Shown: piece by piece, positions 37,214-47,179 of the stretch
How positions within the stretch are numbered: position 1 is the stretch's first letter
Layout of the letters: every line of letters begins with the position of its first letter
Origin: Rhodocyclaceae bacterium
Lineage (GTDB): Bacteria > Pseudomonadota > Gammaproteobacteria > Burkholderiales > Rhodocyclaceae
Assembly (NCBI GenBank): GCA_030682175.1
Contig: JAUXOM010000152.1
Coordinates: 28,787-92,786, forward strand
DNA: 64,000 nt
Direction: 5' to 3'
The notes under the pieces: generated by a model
Seen by the model: the letters and a program-made list of their open reading frames with translations, nothing else
The model's database searches: none
What the model was told of the DNA's origin: nothing
Made by a program: the position numbers and the translations under genes

Positions 37214-38378
37214 CAGCCCTTGATTTTGTGTAGTTTTCTGTCTTTTTGGGGTGGCTCATGGAGACGGAAGGCAAGCTGTGCATCGCGGACGTATTTGTGG
37301 GGATTGGCGATCCACGGCAGGCGAAAAAGGTACGGCACAATCTGGTTGAACTGCTGGTGGTGGCGATCTGTGCGGTGGTTTCGGGAGCGGACACTTTTGT
37401 TGAAGTGGAGGCGTGGGGCAAGGCGAAGCTGGACTGGTTACGGCGCTACTTGCGACTTGAGCACGGTATTCCGTCGCACGACACGTTTAGCCGGGTCTTT
37501 GCCGCGATAGACGCCGATCGATTTAGCGCGGCGTTCCGACGCTGGGTCAGCACCGTATTGCCAACCGTGGCCGATGGTGCGGTGGTGGCGATCGATGGCA
37601 AGACCAGTCCCGCTAAATCTGGTCAGCGCCTTTGCTGCTGGCGCGGCTCTGGTGCTTGGACAACGCGCCACGGCTCAGAAGTCCAACGAGAAGACGGCGA
37701 TACCGGAATTGCTGGCTACCCTGGCGCTTGAAGGCTGCATTGTGATTATCGATGCCATGGGTACCCAACCGAATATCGCCCAGGCAATCCGTGCCCGCGG
37801 TGCCGTCTATGTGCTGTCGGTGAAAGATAATCAACCCGAACTGGCCGAGTCGATACAGGACTTCATGACGGCCTTCGTCGCCCCGCCCATAAAACCCCGC
37901 ATGGTTTCGATGAGGTTGTCGAGAAGGATCACGGCCGCATCGAAACCCGGCGCTGCTTCACCTTCGATCAAGTAGATTGCCTGCATGCGTCCGAACGCTG
38001 GACCGACCTGAAATCCTTCACGGTCATCGTTTCCGAGCGCACCGTCAATGACAAGACCACAACCGAGCAGCGCTGCTACATTTCCAGCCTGCCAGCGGAT
38101 GCCGCCCGGATCAATGCGGCTGTGCGCCAGCATTGGCGCGTCGAGAATAGCTTGCACTGGTGCATGGATGTGGCGTTCAACGATGACCAAATGCGCCTGC
38201 GAACCGATCACGCCGCCCATAACCTCGCCGTCTTGCGACAACTTGCACTCAATGCCATCCGCCATGCCCCAGCCCCTTGCAAGGGCGGACTCAAGACCCG
38301 GCGACTCTTCGCCGCATCCTCTGACGACTACCGTGCTCTCATCCTCGGTCTTGTATAAGATTCATGCGACTTGCCCTG
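37214..38378 (+). mobile_element. ISAs1-family insertion sequence, decayed
   Basis: The region between paaN and the cache-HAMP gene holds a broken ISAs1-type transposase. The right end reads TTCATGCGACTTGCCCTG, a terminal sequence typical of this family as I recall it; the left end near CAGCCCTTGATTTTG matches only weakly. I could not identify target-site duplications, so the ends are approximate. Confidence 0.6.
37258..38358 (+). pseudogene. ISAs1-family transposase, at least two frameshifts
   Basis: The protein begins METEGKLCIADVFVGIGDPRQAKKVRHNLVELLVVAICAVVSGAD (DUF/H-repeat N-terminal domain) and reads to VAIDGKT in one frame. It continues as EKTAIPELLATLALEGCIVIIDAMGTQ and VKDNQPELAESI in a second, and as HGRIETRRCFTF...HWRVENSLHWCMDVAFNDDQMRLRTDHAAHNLAVLRQLALN in a third. 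The DDE residues lie in different frames, so the gene cannot make an active transposase without recoding. Frame changes fall near 37610-37690 and near 37880. Confidence 0.85.
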
Positions 38379-38456
38379 TAAAGCAGGACCGGCTTTCCCC
38401 TTTATGTTAAAGGCCATGCTAGGATTTATTTTCTTGATGTCGATCAGGGGGGGTAT

Positions 38457-39557
38457 ATGTTCTCGAACATTCGCATTTCGGTTCGTCTGGCGGCGGGTAT
38501 TGCGTTAACGTTGCTGGTTGTCGTGCTGGTGTTGCTGCCAGCGGTTCTCGGGCAGTTGGGGAATGTCAGCAAGCAAGCTGAAGCCCGCCAGCTCGATGAA
38601 TTGCATGCCACCCTGCGGGCCAGCGTCCGGGATGCTTCTGCATCCGCCCTAGTGGCCATCACCTCGGTAGTGAATGCCAAGGGCGTTACGGAAGCTTTTG
38701 CCAACAGGGATCGCGCACAGCTTCAGGCGCTGACTTCACCCGTATTCGATGCGCTGAAGAAGAATCACAACATCAGCCAGTTCCAGTTCCATTTGCCGCC
38801 CGCTACCTCATTCCTGCGTCTACACGACCTGGCCAAGTTCGGCGATGATCTGTCGGGATTTCGTGCCACCGTCGTCAAGACCAATGAGCTGGTGCAGCCG
38901 CAAAGCGGCCTGGAAAGCGGTGTAGCCGGCATTGGCTTGCGTGGCGTCATCCCGGTTTCTCATGAGGGCAGGCATGTTGGTTCGGCCGAGATCGGCGTTA
39001 CCTTTGGCCAGGAATTTTTCGACTCCTTCAAGACGCAGTTCAAGGCGCCCGCCGCACTGCACATCCGTGCCGCTTCGGACTTCAGCATCTTCGCGACGAC
39101 GATTCCCGGCAAGACCACGCTAAGCCCCGAGCAGATTGCCGCCGCCCTCGGGGGGCAAGTGATTACCTCCCAAGTGAAAATCGCTGGCCAGGACTGGTCG
39201 GTGATGGCCAAATCCGTGCCGGACTTTTCGGGCAAACCGATTGCTGTTGCTGAGATTCTGATCGACCGCTCTTACTATGCGACGAGCTATCGGAATACCC
39301 TGCTGCAAATTCTGGGCATCGGGCTGGTCGCACTGCTTGTCGGGCTGATGCTGGCATGGCTATTGAGCCGAAGCATCACCAAGCCGATCGAGCAACTCAC
39401 GCATGCGGCCGCCGAGATCAGCCGCGGCAAGATCGAGGAAAAGATTGCGGGTACCGAACGGAAGGATGAGATCGGCGACTTGGCACGTGCGCTCGAGCGC
39501 ATGTCCGCCAGCATCAAGATCGCCATGGACCGGATCAGAAAACTTTCCGCTTCTTGA
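38457..39557 (+). CDS. Cache-HAMP sensor protein without output domain
   Basis: 366 residues. Membrane segment ~13-35 (AGIALTLLVVVLVLLPAVLG), a periplasmic cache-type domain of about 250 residues (SQFQFHLPPATSFLRLHDLAKFGDDLSGFRATVVKTNEL is characteristic of double/sCache_3 sensors), a second membrane segment ~285-305 and a HAMP domain (SRSITKPIEQLTHAAAEISRGKIEEKI). It stops after HAMP, with no methyl-accepting, kinase or GGDEF domain. It looks like a chemoreceptor-type input module that passes its signal to a separate protein. An AGGGGGG ribosome binding site precedes the ATG. The next gene (39593) is probably its partner. Confidence 0.82.
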   Translation: MFSNIRISVRLAAGIALTLLVVVLVLLPAVLGQLGNVSKQAEARQLDELHATLRASVRDASASALVAITSVVNAKGVTEAFANRDRAQLQALTSPVFDALKKNHNISQFQFHLPPATSFLRLHDLAKFGDDLSGFRATVVKTNELVQPQSGLESGVAGIGLRGVIPVSHEGRHVGSAEIGVTFGQEFFDSFKTQFKAPAALHIRAASDFSIFATTIPGKTTLSPEQIAAALGGQVITSQVKIAGQDWSVMAKSVPDFSGKPIAVAEILIDRSYYATSYRNTLLQILGIGLVALLVGLMLAWLLSRSITKPIEQLTHAAAEISRGKIEEKIAGTERKDEIGDLARALERMSASIKIAMDRIRKLSAS

Positions 39558-39592
39558 GAGCGATTGCCCACTCTACTGCGAGGTGATTGGCT

Positions 39593-40057
39593 ATGGACAA
39601 GACTGCAGTATTTGTGAAATCGGCCAAGGGGCAGGGCGCGATCAAGGCTAATTCGCGTGAAATATCCATGAATGACAGGCACATCCTGATCATGGTCGAC
39701 GGCAAGCGCAACGTCGAAACCCTGCTGAAGGATGCCGCCATTTTTCGCGATGTCGAGGCGACGCTGGATCGATTGTATCAATCTGGCTACATTGATCCCA
39801 TTGGCGGCGCTGAACGCAGCACCCTTGGTGCGACGCCCGCCCCAACCCCCGGTGGCGCCCTCAGCAGGGAGACGAAAGCGCTGATCGAGCAGGAGCTCGT
39901 GGAGTTTTTGGGGCCGATCGCTTCCCTGCTGTGCGAAGAGACTCTGGCGACTGCGGGTTCTCTTGATGAGGCCTTGTCAGCTTTGGGTTCGCAATTGGAT
40001 GCCCAGCAGGCCAAGCAATTCAAGCAAAAAATTGTTGAGCGGATGGCCCGTAGCTGA
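39593..40057 (+). CDS. Small protein with DUF8082-like C-terminal domain
   Basis: 154 residues. The N-terminal part (VDGKRNVETLLKDAAIFRDVEATLDRLYQSGYIDPI) looks like a winged-helix/DUF4388-type unit. A Pro/Ala linker follows, then LVEFLGPIASLLCEETLATAGSLDEALSALGSQL...FKQKIVERM, a helical domain resembling the ends of some bacterial Ser/Thr kinases and FHA proteins. It lies 35 bases after the cache-HAMP gene. I do not recognise a precise family; a role in protein-protein signalling is inferred. The start at 39593 follows an AGGTG. Confidence 0.55.
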   Translation: MDKTAVFVKSAKGQGAIKANSREISMNDRHILIMVDGKRNVETLLKDAAIFRDVEATLDRLYQSGYIDPIGGAERSTLGATPAPTPGGALSRETKALIEQELVEFLGPIASLLCEETLATAGSLDEALSALGSQLDAQQAKQFKQKIVERMARS

Positions 40058-40210
40058 GGGTTTCCTACAAGCAGCCGCGCCGCCTCAGCAGAGCGGACCA
40101 GTTGACGGTTAGGCGCAGCCACTGTGCTGCACCCCTGACCGGCTGGCATCCGACGGGAATGCCGCATAGCTTTTGTTGATGCCTGTATCATCGCTTGCCA
40201 AGCAACACAC

Positions 40211-40233
40211 ATGGCCCGCAATGTGCGGGCCAT
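40211..40233. promoter_or_regulatory. Stem-loop in the sucC leader
   Basis: ATGGCCCGCA and TGCGGGCCAT form a perfect 10-bp stem with a three-base loop, 34 bases before the sucC start. It has no T-run, so it is more likely an mRNA leader structure than a terminator. It sits at the end of a 210-base gap in which I see no other clear signal beyond a possible TATCAT at 40186. Confidence 0.45.
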
Positions 40234-40267
40234 GTTCCCATATCAAGTCACCCGACAAGGAAGATCC

Positions 40268-41443
<1,176 letters not shown>

Positions 41444-41463
41444 GGTGAAGTGAGGAATATCAA

Positions 41464-42357
41464 ATGTCGATCCTGATCAACAAGAACACCAAAGTGATTA
41501 CCCAGGGCATCACCGGCAAGACCGGCCAGTTCCATACCGAGAAGTGCATCGAGTACGCCAATGGCAAGAACTGCTTCGTTGCCGGCGTGAACCCGAAGAA
41601 GGCCGGCGAGAAGATATTCGACGTGCCGATCTTTGCCTCGGTGAAGGATGCCAAGGCCGCCAGCGGCGCCACTGTTTCGGTGATCTACGTGCCGCCGGCC
41701 GGCGCGGCGGACGCGATCTGGGAAGCCTGCGAGGCGGACATCGATCTGGCGATCTGCATCACCGAGGGCATCCCCGTGCGTGACATGCTGATCGTGCGCA
41801 ACAAAATGAAGCAGAAGGTCGCCAGGGGTGGCAAGGAGACCTTGCTGCTCGGTCCGAACTGCCCCGGCCTGATCACGCCGGAAGAAATCAAGATCGGCAT
41901 CATGCCGGGCCACATCCACCGCAAGGGCCGCATTGGCGTGGTTTCGCGTTCCGGCACGCTGACCTATGAAGCCGTTGCCCAGGTGACCGAATTGGGCCTT
42001 GGCCAGTCTTCGGCAATCGGCATTGGCGGCGATCCGATCAACGGGCTCAAGCACATCGACATCATGCGCATGTTCAACGACGATCCCGACACCGATGCAG
42101 TCATCATGATCGGCGAAATTGGCGGGCCGGATGAGGCGGAGGCGGCGCGCTGGTGCAAGGACCACATGAAGAAGCCGGTGGTCGGTTTCATCGCCGGCGT
42201 CACCGCGCCCGCCGGCAAGCGCATGGGACATGCCGGCGCACTGATCTCGGGGGGTGCCGACACGGCGGAGGCCAAGCTGGCCATCATGGAAGAGTGCGGT
42301 TTCACGGTGACGCGCAATCCGTCGGAAATGGGCAAACTGCTGAAGTCGCTGCTCTAG
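41464..42357 (+). CDS. sucD: Succinyl-CoA ligase alpha subunit SucD
   Basis: CoA-binding subunit of succinyl-CoA synthetase. It has QGITGKTGQFHTEKCIEYA, NCPGLITPEEIKIGIMPGHIHRKGRIGVVSRSGTLTYE, and the phosphorylated histidine in the GHAGALISGGADTAEAK motif. 297 residues, operon partner of sucC, followed by a clear terminator. Confidence 0.96.
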   Translation: MSILINKNTKVITQGITGKTGQFHTEKCIEYANGKNCFVAGVNPKKAGEKIFDVPIFASVKDAKAASGATVSVIYVPPAGAADAIWEACEADIDLAICITEGIPVRDMLIVRNKMKQKVARGGKETLLLGPNCPGLITPEEIKIGIMPGHIHRKGRIGVVSRSGTLTYEAVAQVTELGLGQSSAIGIGGDPINGLKHIDIMRMFNDDPDTDAVIMIGEIGGPDEAEAARWCKDHMKKPVVGFIAGVTAPAGKRMGHAGALISGGADTAEAKLAIMEECGFTVTRNPSEMGKLLKSLL

Positions 42358-42373
42358 CACTTGCAACAGAATT

Positions 42374-42399
42374 CAAGGCGGGCTGCGGCCCGCCTTGTT
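42374..42399 (+). terminator. Rho-independent terminator after sucCD
   Basis: CAAGGCGGGC and GCCCGCCTTG form a perfect 10-bp stem with a TGCG loop, followed by TTCC. It lies 17 bases after the sucD stop. Confidence 0.78.
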
Positions 42400-42426
42400 C
42401 CGGTTGATTGATCGGGAGCAGATTCA

Positions 42427-43380
42427 ATGGCACTGTTTCTATCCGAAACCGATGTGCGCCAGTTACTGACCATGGATCTGGCGCTCGAAGCCGTCACCAC
42501 AGCGCATGCCGCCCATGGCCACAATCGCGCCATCGACATTGCCCGCCAGCGCACCCGGACGCCGACATCCACGCTGCATATCCTGCAAGCTGCGCTGCTC
42601 GACGAGGGCGTGATTGGTTACAAGGCTTACACGACAGCGCGTGCGGGCAAACGCTTCATGGTGCACCTGTTCAACGCGGCGACCGGCACACCGCTGGCGG
42701 CGATCGAGGCCGATTTCCTGGGGATGATGCGCACCGGCGCTGCCGGCGGGGTGGCGGCAAAAGTTTTATCCCGGCCGGAAAGTGCGGTGGTTGGCCTGAT
42801 CGGCGCCGGCTGGCAAGCCCAGGGCCAATTGGAGGCGCTGTGTCGGGTCCGCTCGATCCGACAAGTCAGGCTGTATGCGCGCGATGCCGGGAAGCGCCGT
42901 CGCGCCAGCGCCGACTTTTCAAGTCGCTTCGGCGTCGAAGTGATTCCCGTGGATAGCGCAGAAGCCGCAGTGCGCGACTGCGATATCGTTGTCACCATCA
43001 CCGCAGCGGCCACGCCATTGTTCGACGGCAGTTGGCTGGCGGCAGGAACCCATATCAATGCTGCCGGCTCGAATGCCCTGATCCGCCGTGAGATCGACGA
43101 GGAGACGGTGGCCCGTGCGGCCGTGGTGTGCGTGGATAGTCGGCCGACTGCCATGCGCGAGGCGGGCGACTTGCTACCGGCGCTGGAAAAGGGGCGCCTT
43201 GCCGAAGGCCAACTTGTCGAACTGGGCGAGATCATTGCCGGCATCCGGCCGGGACGACCGGATGCCGGAGCAATCACCCTGTTCGAATCGCAGGGCATGG
43301 CCATCCAGGACCTGGCGGTCGGGGTACGCCTGCTCAAACTGGCACAGCAGCAGGGACTTGGTGCGGAATTGCCCTATTGA
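42427..43380 (+). CDS. Ornithine cyclodeaminase/mu-crystallin family protein
   Basis: 317 residues with the family pattern GYKAYTTARAGKRFMVHLFNAATGTPLAAIEADFLGMMRTGAAGGVAAKVLSRPES, followed by the NAD-binding loop VGLIGAGWQAQGQLEAL and HINAAGSN. Members include ornithine cyclodeaminase, alanine dehydrogenase and imine reductases; the substrate is not evident. A family S repeat at 42895-42918 is read KRRRASADF in the surface region after the first Rossmann strands. It stands alone between two terminated units. Confidence 0.85.
   Translation: MALFLSETDVRQLLTMDLALEAVTTAHAAHGHNRAIDIARQRTRTPTSTLHILQAALLDEGVIGYKAYTTARAGKRFMVHLFNAATGTPLAAIEADFLGMMRTGAAGGVAAKVLSRPESAVVGLIGAGWQAQGQLEALCRVRSIRQVRLYARDAGKRRRASADFSSRFGVEVIPVDSAEAAVRDCDIVVTITAAATPLFDGSWLAAGTHINAAGSNALIRREIDEETVARAAVVCVDSRPTAMREAGDLLPALEKGRLAEGQLVELGEIIAGIRPGRPDAGAITLFESQGMAIQDLAVGVRLLKLAQQQGLGAELPY
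42895..42918 (-). repeat. Short modular repeat (family S, 24 bp) inside the OCD-like gene
   Basis: Matches the reverse of the consensus at about 23 of 24 positions. It is read RRRASADF on the coding strand, yet another frame from the murA, msrA and hisC copies. Confidence 0.7.
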
Positions 43381-43413
43381 GAGCGCTTTTCGTCTTCGCT
43401 ACGTGAAAAAGCA

Positions 43414-43442
43414 TTGACTCACTTAATGTCTGGCTGTAAGAA
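43414..43442 (+). promoter_or_regulatory. Possible sigma-70 promoter of the PP2C-FHA operon
   Basis: TTGACT (43414-43419), a 17-base spacer and TAAGAA (43437-43442). The -35 is good, the -10 weak. It lies in the 215-base gap upstream of the PP2C gene, in which I see no other gene. Confidence 0.35.
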
Positions 43443-43595
43443 TGAAGCATATCGCACTGTTTCTGCAAAAGGTTTGAATGTGTTGAAGTGGGATTGTTTA
43501 ACGGGGGGCGTATCGAACACTGTGGTCGGCAAGGCAAGCCTGATACTGCAAACACACGACTGGGGTACCCGTCGGTGGGTGGGTGTTTGCCTGCG

Positions 43596-44441
43596 ATGGC
43601 GCTGATCGACCTTTCCGCGGCGATCGAAATGGCTGCCTGCAGCGACCCCGGTCAAGTGCGCCCGCTCAACGAAGATTCGGTGCTGGCCAACAATGTGCTG
43701 GGGCTGGCCATACTGGCGGATGGCATGGGTGGCTACAATGCCGGCGAAGTTGCCAGCAGCATGGCCACCACGGTGCTGGGCAGCGAGCTTGCACACATGT
43801 TCGAAACCCGGGCCCCCGGTGAACTCGCCGCAAGCGGTCAGGCCTGGGCGCGGCAAGCGTTGAGCGATGTCGTTGCACGCACCAATGCGGCGATCCATCA
43901 GGCAGCGCAAAGTCAGTCTGAATACACGGGGATGGGCACGACACTGGTCGCCGCCCAGTTTTATGATGACCATCTGGTGGTCGCGCACATCGGTGATTCC
44001 AGGCTGTATCGTCTGCGCGGGGAAGAACTGCGGCAACTGACGCGCGACCACTCCCTGTTGCAGGAGCAGATCGACGCTGGCATGATTACTTCCGAGCAGG
44101 CACGTTTTTCGCTCAACAAAAATCTGGTGACGCGTGCGCTGGGCGTTGACCCTACCGTGGACCTTGAGTTGAATGAATACGATGTACTTCCTGGCGATGT
44201 TTACCTGCTCTGTTCGGATGGCCTCAACGATATGATGGCGGATGAGGAGATTGCCCTGACACTGTTGGCACTTTCGGTCAATCTGCCGCTCTGTGCAATG
44301 CAACTGGTGCAGCAGGCGAATGACAATGGTGGTCGCGACAACGTTTCGGTTATTCTCGTCAAAATCAAGGAAGCCTATCCGGCACCCCGGGGTTCCCGTG
44401 GGGCAGGCTGGTGGCGACGTGTGCAGTCTTGGTTCGGTTAA
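43596..44441 (+). CDS. PP2C-family protein phosphatase
   Basis: 281 residues from ATG 43596. All PP2C metal and catalytic motifs are present: RPLNEDSVL, ILADGMGGYNAGEVAS, GMGTTLVAAQ, VAHIGDSRLYRLR, RDHSLLQEQI, LLCSDGLNDMM and NGGRDNVSVIL. It removes phosphate from Ser/Thr residues, matching the Stp/PppA class that pairs with Hanks-type kinases. The next gene encodes an FHA (phosphothreonine-binding) protein 26 bases downstream. No kinase is encoded in this window. The track's 36 extra N-terminal residues are not family-like. Confidence 0.92.
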   Translation: MALIDLSAAIEMAACSDPGQVRPLNEDSVLANNVLGLAILADGMGGYNAGEVASSMATTVLGSELAHMFETRAPGELAASGQAWARQALSDVVARTNAAIHQAAQSQSEYTGMGTTLVAAQFYDDHLVVAHIGDSRLYRLRGEELRQLTRDHSLLQEQIDAGMITSEQARFSLNKNLVTRALGVDPTVDLELNEYDVLPGDVYLLCSDGLNDMMADEEIALTLLALSVNLPLCAMQLVQQANDNGGRDNVSVILVKIKEAYPAPRGSRGAGWWRRVQSWFG

Positions 44442-44467
44442 CGATGGTGTTTTGAAGGACGCTCAAG

Positions 44468-45196
44468 ATGGCTAAGCTCATACTCAGCATGGACAATCTG
44501 GTGCTCAAGGAAATTCCCTTGAACAAGGAGCGCACCACGCTCGGTCGCAAGGCGCACAACGACATCCAGATCGACAATCTGGCGGTCTCGGGTGAGCATG
44601 CCGTGATCGTGAGCATCCTCAATGATTCATTCCTGGAGGACCTCAACAGCACCAATGGCACCTTCGTCAATGGTCAGCAGATCAAAAAACACTTCCTGCA
44701 AAACAATGATGTCATCGAACTGGGCAAGTACCGTCTCAAATACATCAACGAGGCAGCCCAGAGCGCCACGCAGGCCGATTTCGAAAAGACCATGGTGTTG
44801 CGCCCCGACATGCTGAGAAAAACGGCCGAAACCGTGTCAGCGAAACCATCTGGCGCAACCGCGCCACCGGTGATGGCCGATCCGGTCCCCGGCGTCCCTG
44901 CCGGCGCAACAGCGCCGACGGCTCCCGCGCTGCCTTGCGGCGCGATCCAGATCCTGACCGGCAGCAACATCGGCAGACGGCTAGAGTTGACGAAATCCCT
45001 TACCACACTTGGCAAGCCGGGCGTCCAGGTGGCGGTCATTGCGCGACGCCCCATCGGCTACTTCCTCACGCATGTCGAAGGTGCCCGGTATCCAATCGTG
45101 AATGGTTCTGCCATTCATACCCAGGCGCGTGAACTCTTGGACCACGACGTCATTGAGTTGGCCGGCGTGAAAATGGAGTTTTCCCTCAAGGCCTGA
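44468..45196 (+). CDS. FHA-domain protein
   Basis: 242 residues. The N-terminal FHA domain (residues ~1-95) has the phosphothreonine-binding residues in TTLGRKAHNDIQI, VSGEHAVIV and LNSTNGTFVNGQQI. After a Pro/Ala linker, a second, degenerate FHA-like domain (~160-242) reads IQILTGSNIGRRLELTKSLTTLGKPGVQVAVI...NGSAIHTQARELLDHDVIELAGVKMEF; the key SxxH is lost. It is a phosphorylation reader, probably opposed by the upstream PP2C. Confidence 0.9.
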   Translation: MAKLILSMDNLVLKEIPLNKERTTLGRKAHNDIQIDNLAVSGEHAVIVSILNDSFLEDLNSTNGTFVNGQQIKKHFLQNNDVIELGKYRLKYINEAAQSATQADFEKTMVLRPDMLRKTAETVSAKPSGATAPPVMADPVPGVPAGATAPTAPALPCGAIQILTGSNIGRRLELTKSLTTLGKPGVQVAVIARRPIGYFLTHVEGARYPIVNGSAIHTQARELLDHDVIELAGVKMEFSLKA

Positions 45197-45350
45197 TGCG
45201 GGCTGAAACGAAAAGGTATCAGGTGCCGTGCACGGGGGGTCTGCCGCCGCGGCCATATTACTTATATGATACGTTCGATGAACGGATTGCACTTTTGTGC
45301 CTGGATACGCCAGGCGCAGTGTGGTTTCGTGATCATCGGGACGGAATAGC

Positions 45351-46118
45351 ATGAAAATTCGTATTCTCGGTTGCAGTGGCGGCATTGGCGGCCGCCACTT
45401 GCGGACCACCTCGATCCTGGTCGACAACGACATCATGATCGATTGCGGGACCGGGGTGGCCGACCTTTCCATTGCCGAGCTCGCTCAGGTTGATCATATC
45501 TTCCTGACCCATAGCCATATGGACCATATCGCCTGTTTGCCCCTGTTGATCGATACGGTGGGTGACATGCGCAATCGTCCGCTGATCATTCATGCGACGC
45601 CATCCGTCGAAGAAATTTTGCGCGCGCACATTTTCAACTGGGCGATCTGGCCTGACTTCACTGAAATCCCGTCACCGGAAATGCCGTGCCTGCGCTTTGC
45701 GTCGATTGCCGTTGGACAGGCCGTCGAGTTGCGCGGACGACGGATCGTCCCCCTGCCGGTCGCGCATACCGTTCCGGCAGTCGGCTATCAACTCGACTCG
45801 GGGCGCGCCAGCCTGGTGTTTTCCGGTGATACCGGCCCCTGCCCGGCGTTTTGGCAGGCCGTGAATGCAATCGGTGATCTGAAGACTCTGATCATCGAAA
45901 CCGCCTTTTCCAATCGTGAACGCAAACTGGCGGAAGAATCTTGCCACCTGTGTCCCAGCATGTTGCTGGAAGAGTTGCGTTATCTGCAATCCAGACCGGA
46001 GATTTTCATTACCCACCTCAAGCCTGGCCAGATCGAATTGACCATGCAGGAAATCGAAGAAAGCATCGGTGAGTTCAGGCCGCGCATGCTACAAAACAAT
46101 CAGGTATTCGAACTATGA
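45351..46118 (+). CDS. Metallo-beta-lactamase fold protein, class II cAMP phosphodiesterase-like
   Basis: 255 residues with the metal-binding THSHMDHIACLPLL, the downstream ligands in PVAHTVPAVGY and FSGDTGPCPAFW, and IIETAFSN...ESCHLCPSMLLEEL. The pattern NWAIWPDF, SGDTG and HL-P-LLEEL is characteristic of PDEase_II (class II 3',5'-cyclic nucleotide phosphodiesterases) rather than of RNase Z. It lies 154 bases after the FHA gene; that gap shows nothing definite. Its stop overlaps the next gene, which encodes a cyclic-nucleotide-binding protein, supporting a cyclic nucleotide role. Confidence 0.8.
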   Translation: MKIRILGCSGGIGGRHLRTTSILVDNDIMIDCGTGVADLSIAELAQVDHIFLTHSHMDHIACLPLLIDTVGDMRNRPLIIHATPSVEEILRAHIFNWAIWPDFTEIPSPEMPCLRFASIAVGQAVELRGRRIVPLPVAHTVPAVGYQLDSGRASLVFSGDTGPCPAFWQAVNAIGDLKTLIIETAFSNRERKLAEESCHLCPSMLLEELRYLQSRPEIFITHLKPGQIELTMQEIEESIGEFRPRMLQNNQVFEL

Positions 46119-47179
46119 ACGCATTGCCGGTATCCCCCCAAACCCTGGCGCGACTGTCGCCCCTGGCCGGGCTGGGAGAGGACTTTCTGCGCCAGCTCGC
46201 GTCCCTGGCCAGAGTGGAGAGTTTTCTTCCTGGCCCCCAGACTCTTGATTTTGTCTGGCAGCACAAGTCGGTGTATCTCCTCAAGGGTGAGTTGAAGCTC
46301 GATTATCCGGCCGGCGGCATGAAGATTCTGGTCGGTGGCTGGGATGACGCGCTTTGTCCCCTGAATCGCCGCGGCATGGATCCGCTGCGCGCGCGGGCGA
46401 TTACCGATGTCGAGATATTGTGGTTCGATGCCAATATCCTGGACATTCTGGTCACCTGGCATCAGGCGGCACCCTTGATGCCGGCCCAGTCCGATGCCGG
46501 TTCGACGGCCTGGCGTGCGCTCCCCGGCATCTTCGATGCGCGGCAACTGACGGCGGGGGCATTTGCCAGCCTGCCGGCGGCGAACATCGACAGTCTGCTG
46601 GCCTGTTTCAAGCGGCAAGTCGTCACCCGCGGGGAAGTGATCGTGCGCCAGAACGACCCGGGCGACAATTATTACGTCATCGAACGCGGGCGTGCCCAGG
46701 TAACCCGCGAAGTGACCGGGGCACAGGTTGAACTGGCGGAATTGCGTGCCGGCGACGCGTTCGGGGAAGAAGCCCTGATTGCCGAAACCGTGCGCAATGC
46801 CACGGTGACCATGGCAACGGATGGTGTGCTGTTGCGGCTCGCCAATGCCGATTTTGTCAGCCTGTTGCGCGAGCCACTGCTGCAACGTGTTGGAGCAGAA
46901 GAGGCTTGGCGGCGAGTGGCGGCGGGGGCCGTCTGGCTGGATGTCCGATTCCCCGCCGAGTACCAGCATGATGGACTCCCCGGTGCGCTCAACATCCCCT
47001 TGAATGAACTGCGCGACGCCCTGCCCAATCTGCCGGCGGATCGGGAGTATGTGACGTATTGCCAGACCGGTCGGCGCAGTTCGGCGGCGGCTTTCCTGCT
47101 ATCTCACCGCGGCTTTTCCGCCAGCTTGCTGGCGGAAGGATTGAATTCCATTCACACAGAGAAGATGATTTCAAAATGA
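46115..47179 (+). CDS. Cyclic-nucleotide-binding protein fused to rhodanese
   Basis: 354 residues. Residues ~10-125 resemble a degenerate cNMP-binding fold. Residues ~145-260 form a second, intact one with the phosphate-binding cassette GDAFGEEALIAETVRNATV (Glu and Arg both kept). Residues ~265-350 are a rhodanese domain with WLDVRFPAEYQHDGLPGALNIP and the active-site loop TYCQTGRRSS (Cys present). It overlaps the phosphodiesterase gene by four bases and the GspE-like gene by four bases. A cAMP- or cGMP-responsive sulfurtransferase or adaptor is inferred. Confidence 0.87.
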   Translation: MNALPVSPQTLARLSPLAGLGEDFLRQLASLARVESFLPGPQTLDFVWQHKSVYLLKGELKLDYPAGGMKILVGGWDDALCPLNRRGMDPLRARAITDVEILWFDANILDILVTWHQAAPLMPAQSDAGSTAWRALPGIFDARQLTAGAFASLPAANIDSLLACFKRQVVTRGEVIVRQNDPGDNYYVIERGRAQVTREVTGAQVELAELRAGDAFGEEALIAETVRNATVTMATDGVLLRLANADFVSLLREPLLQRVGAEEAWRRVAAGAVWLDVRFPAEYQHDGLPGALNIPLNELRDALPNLPADREYVTYCQTGRRSSAAAFLLSHRGFSASLLAEGLNSIHTEKMISK

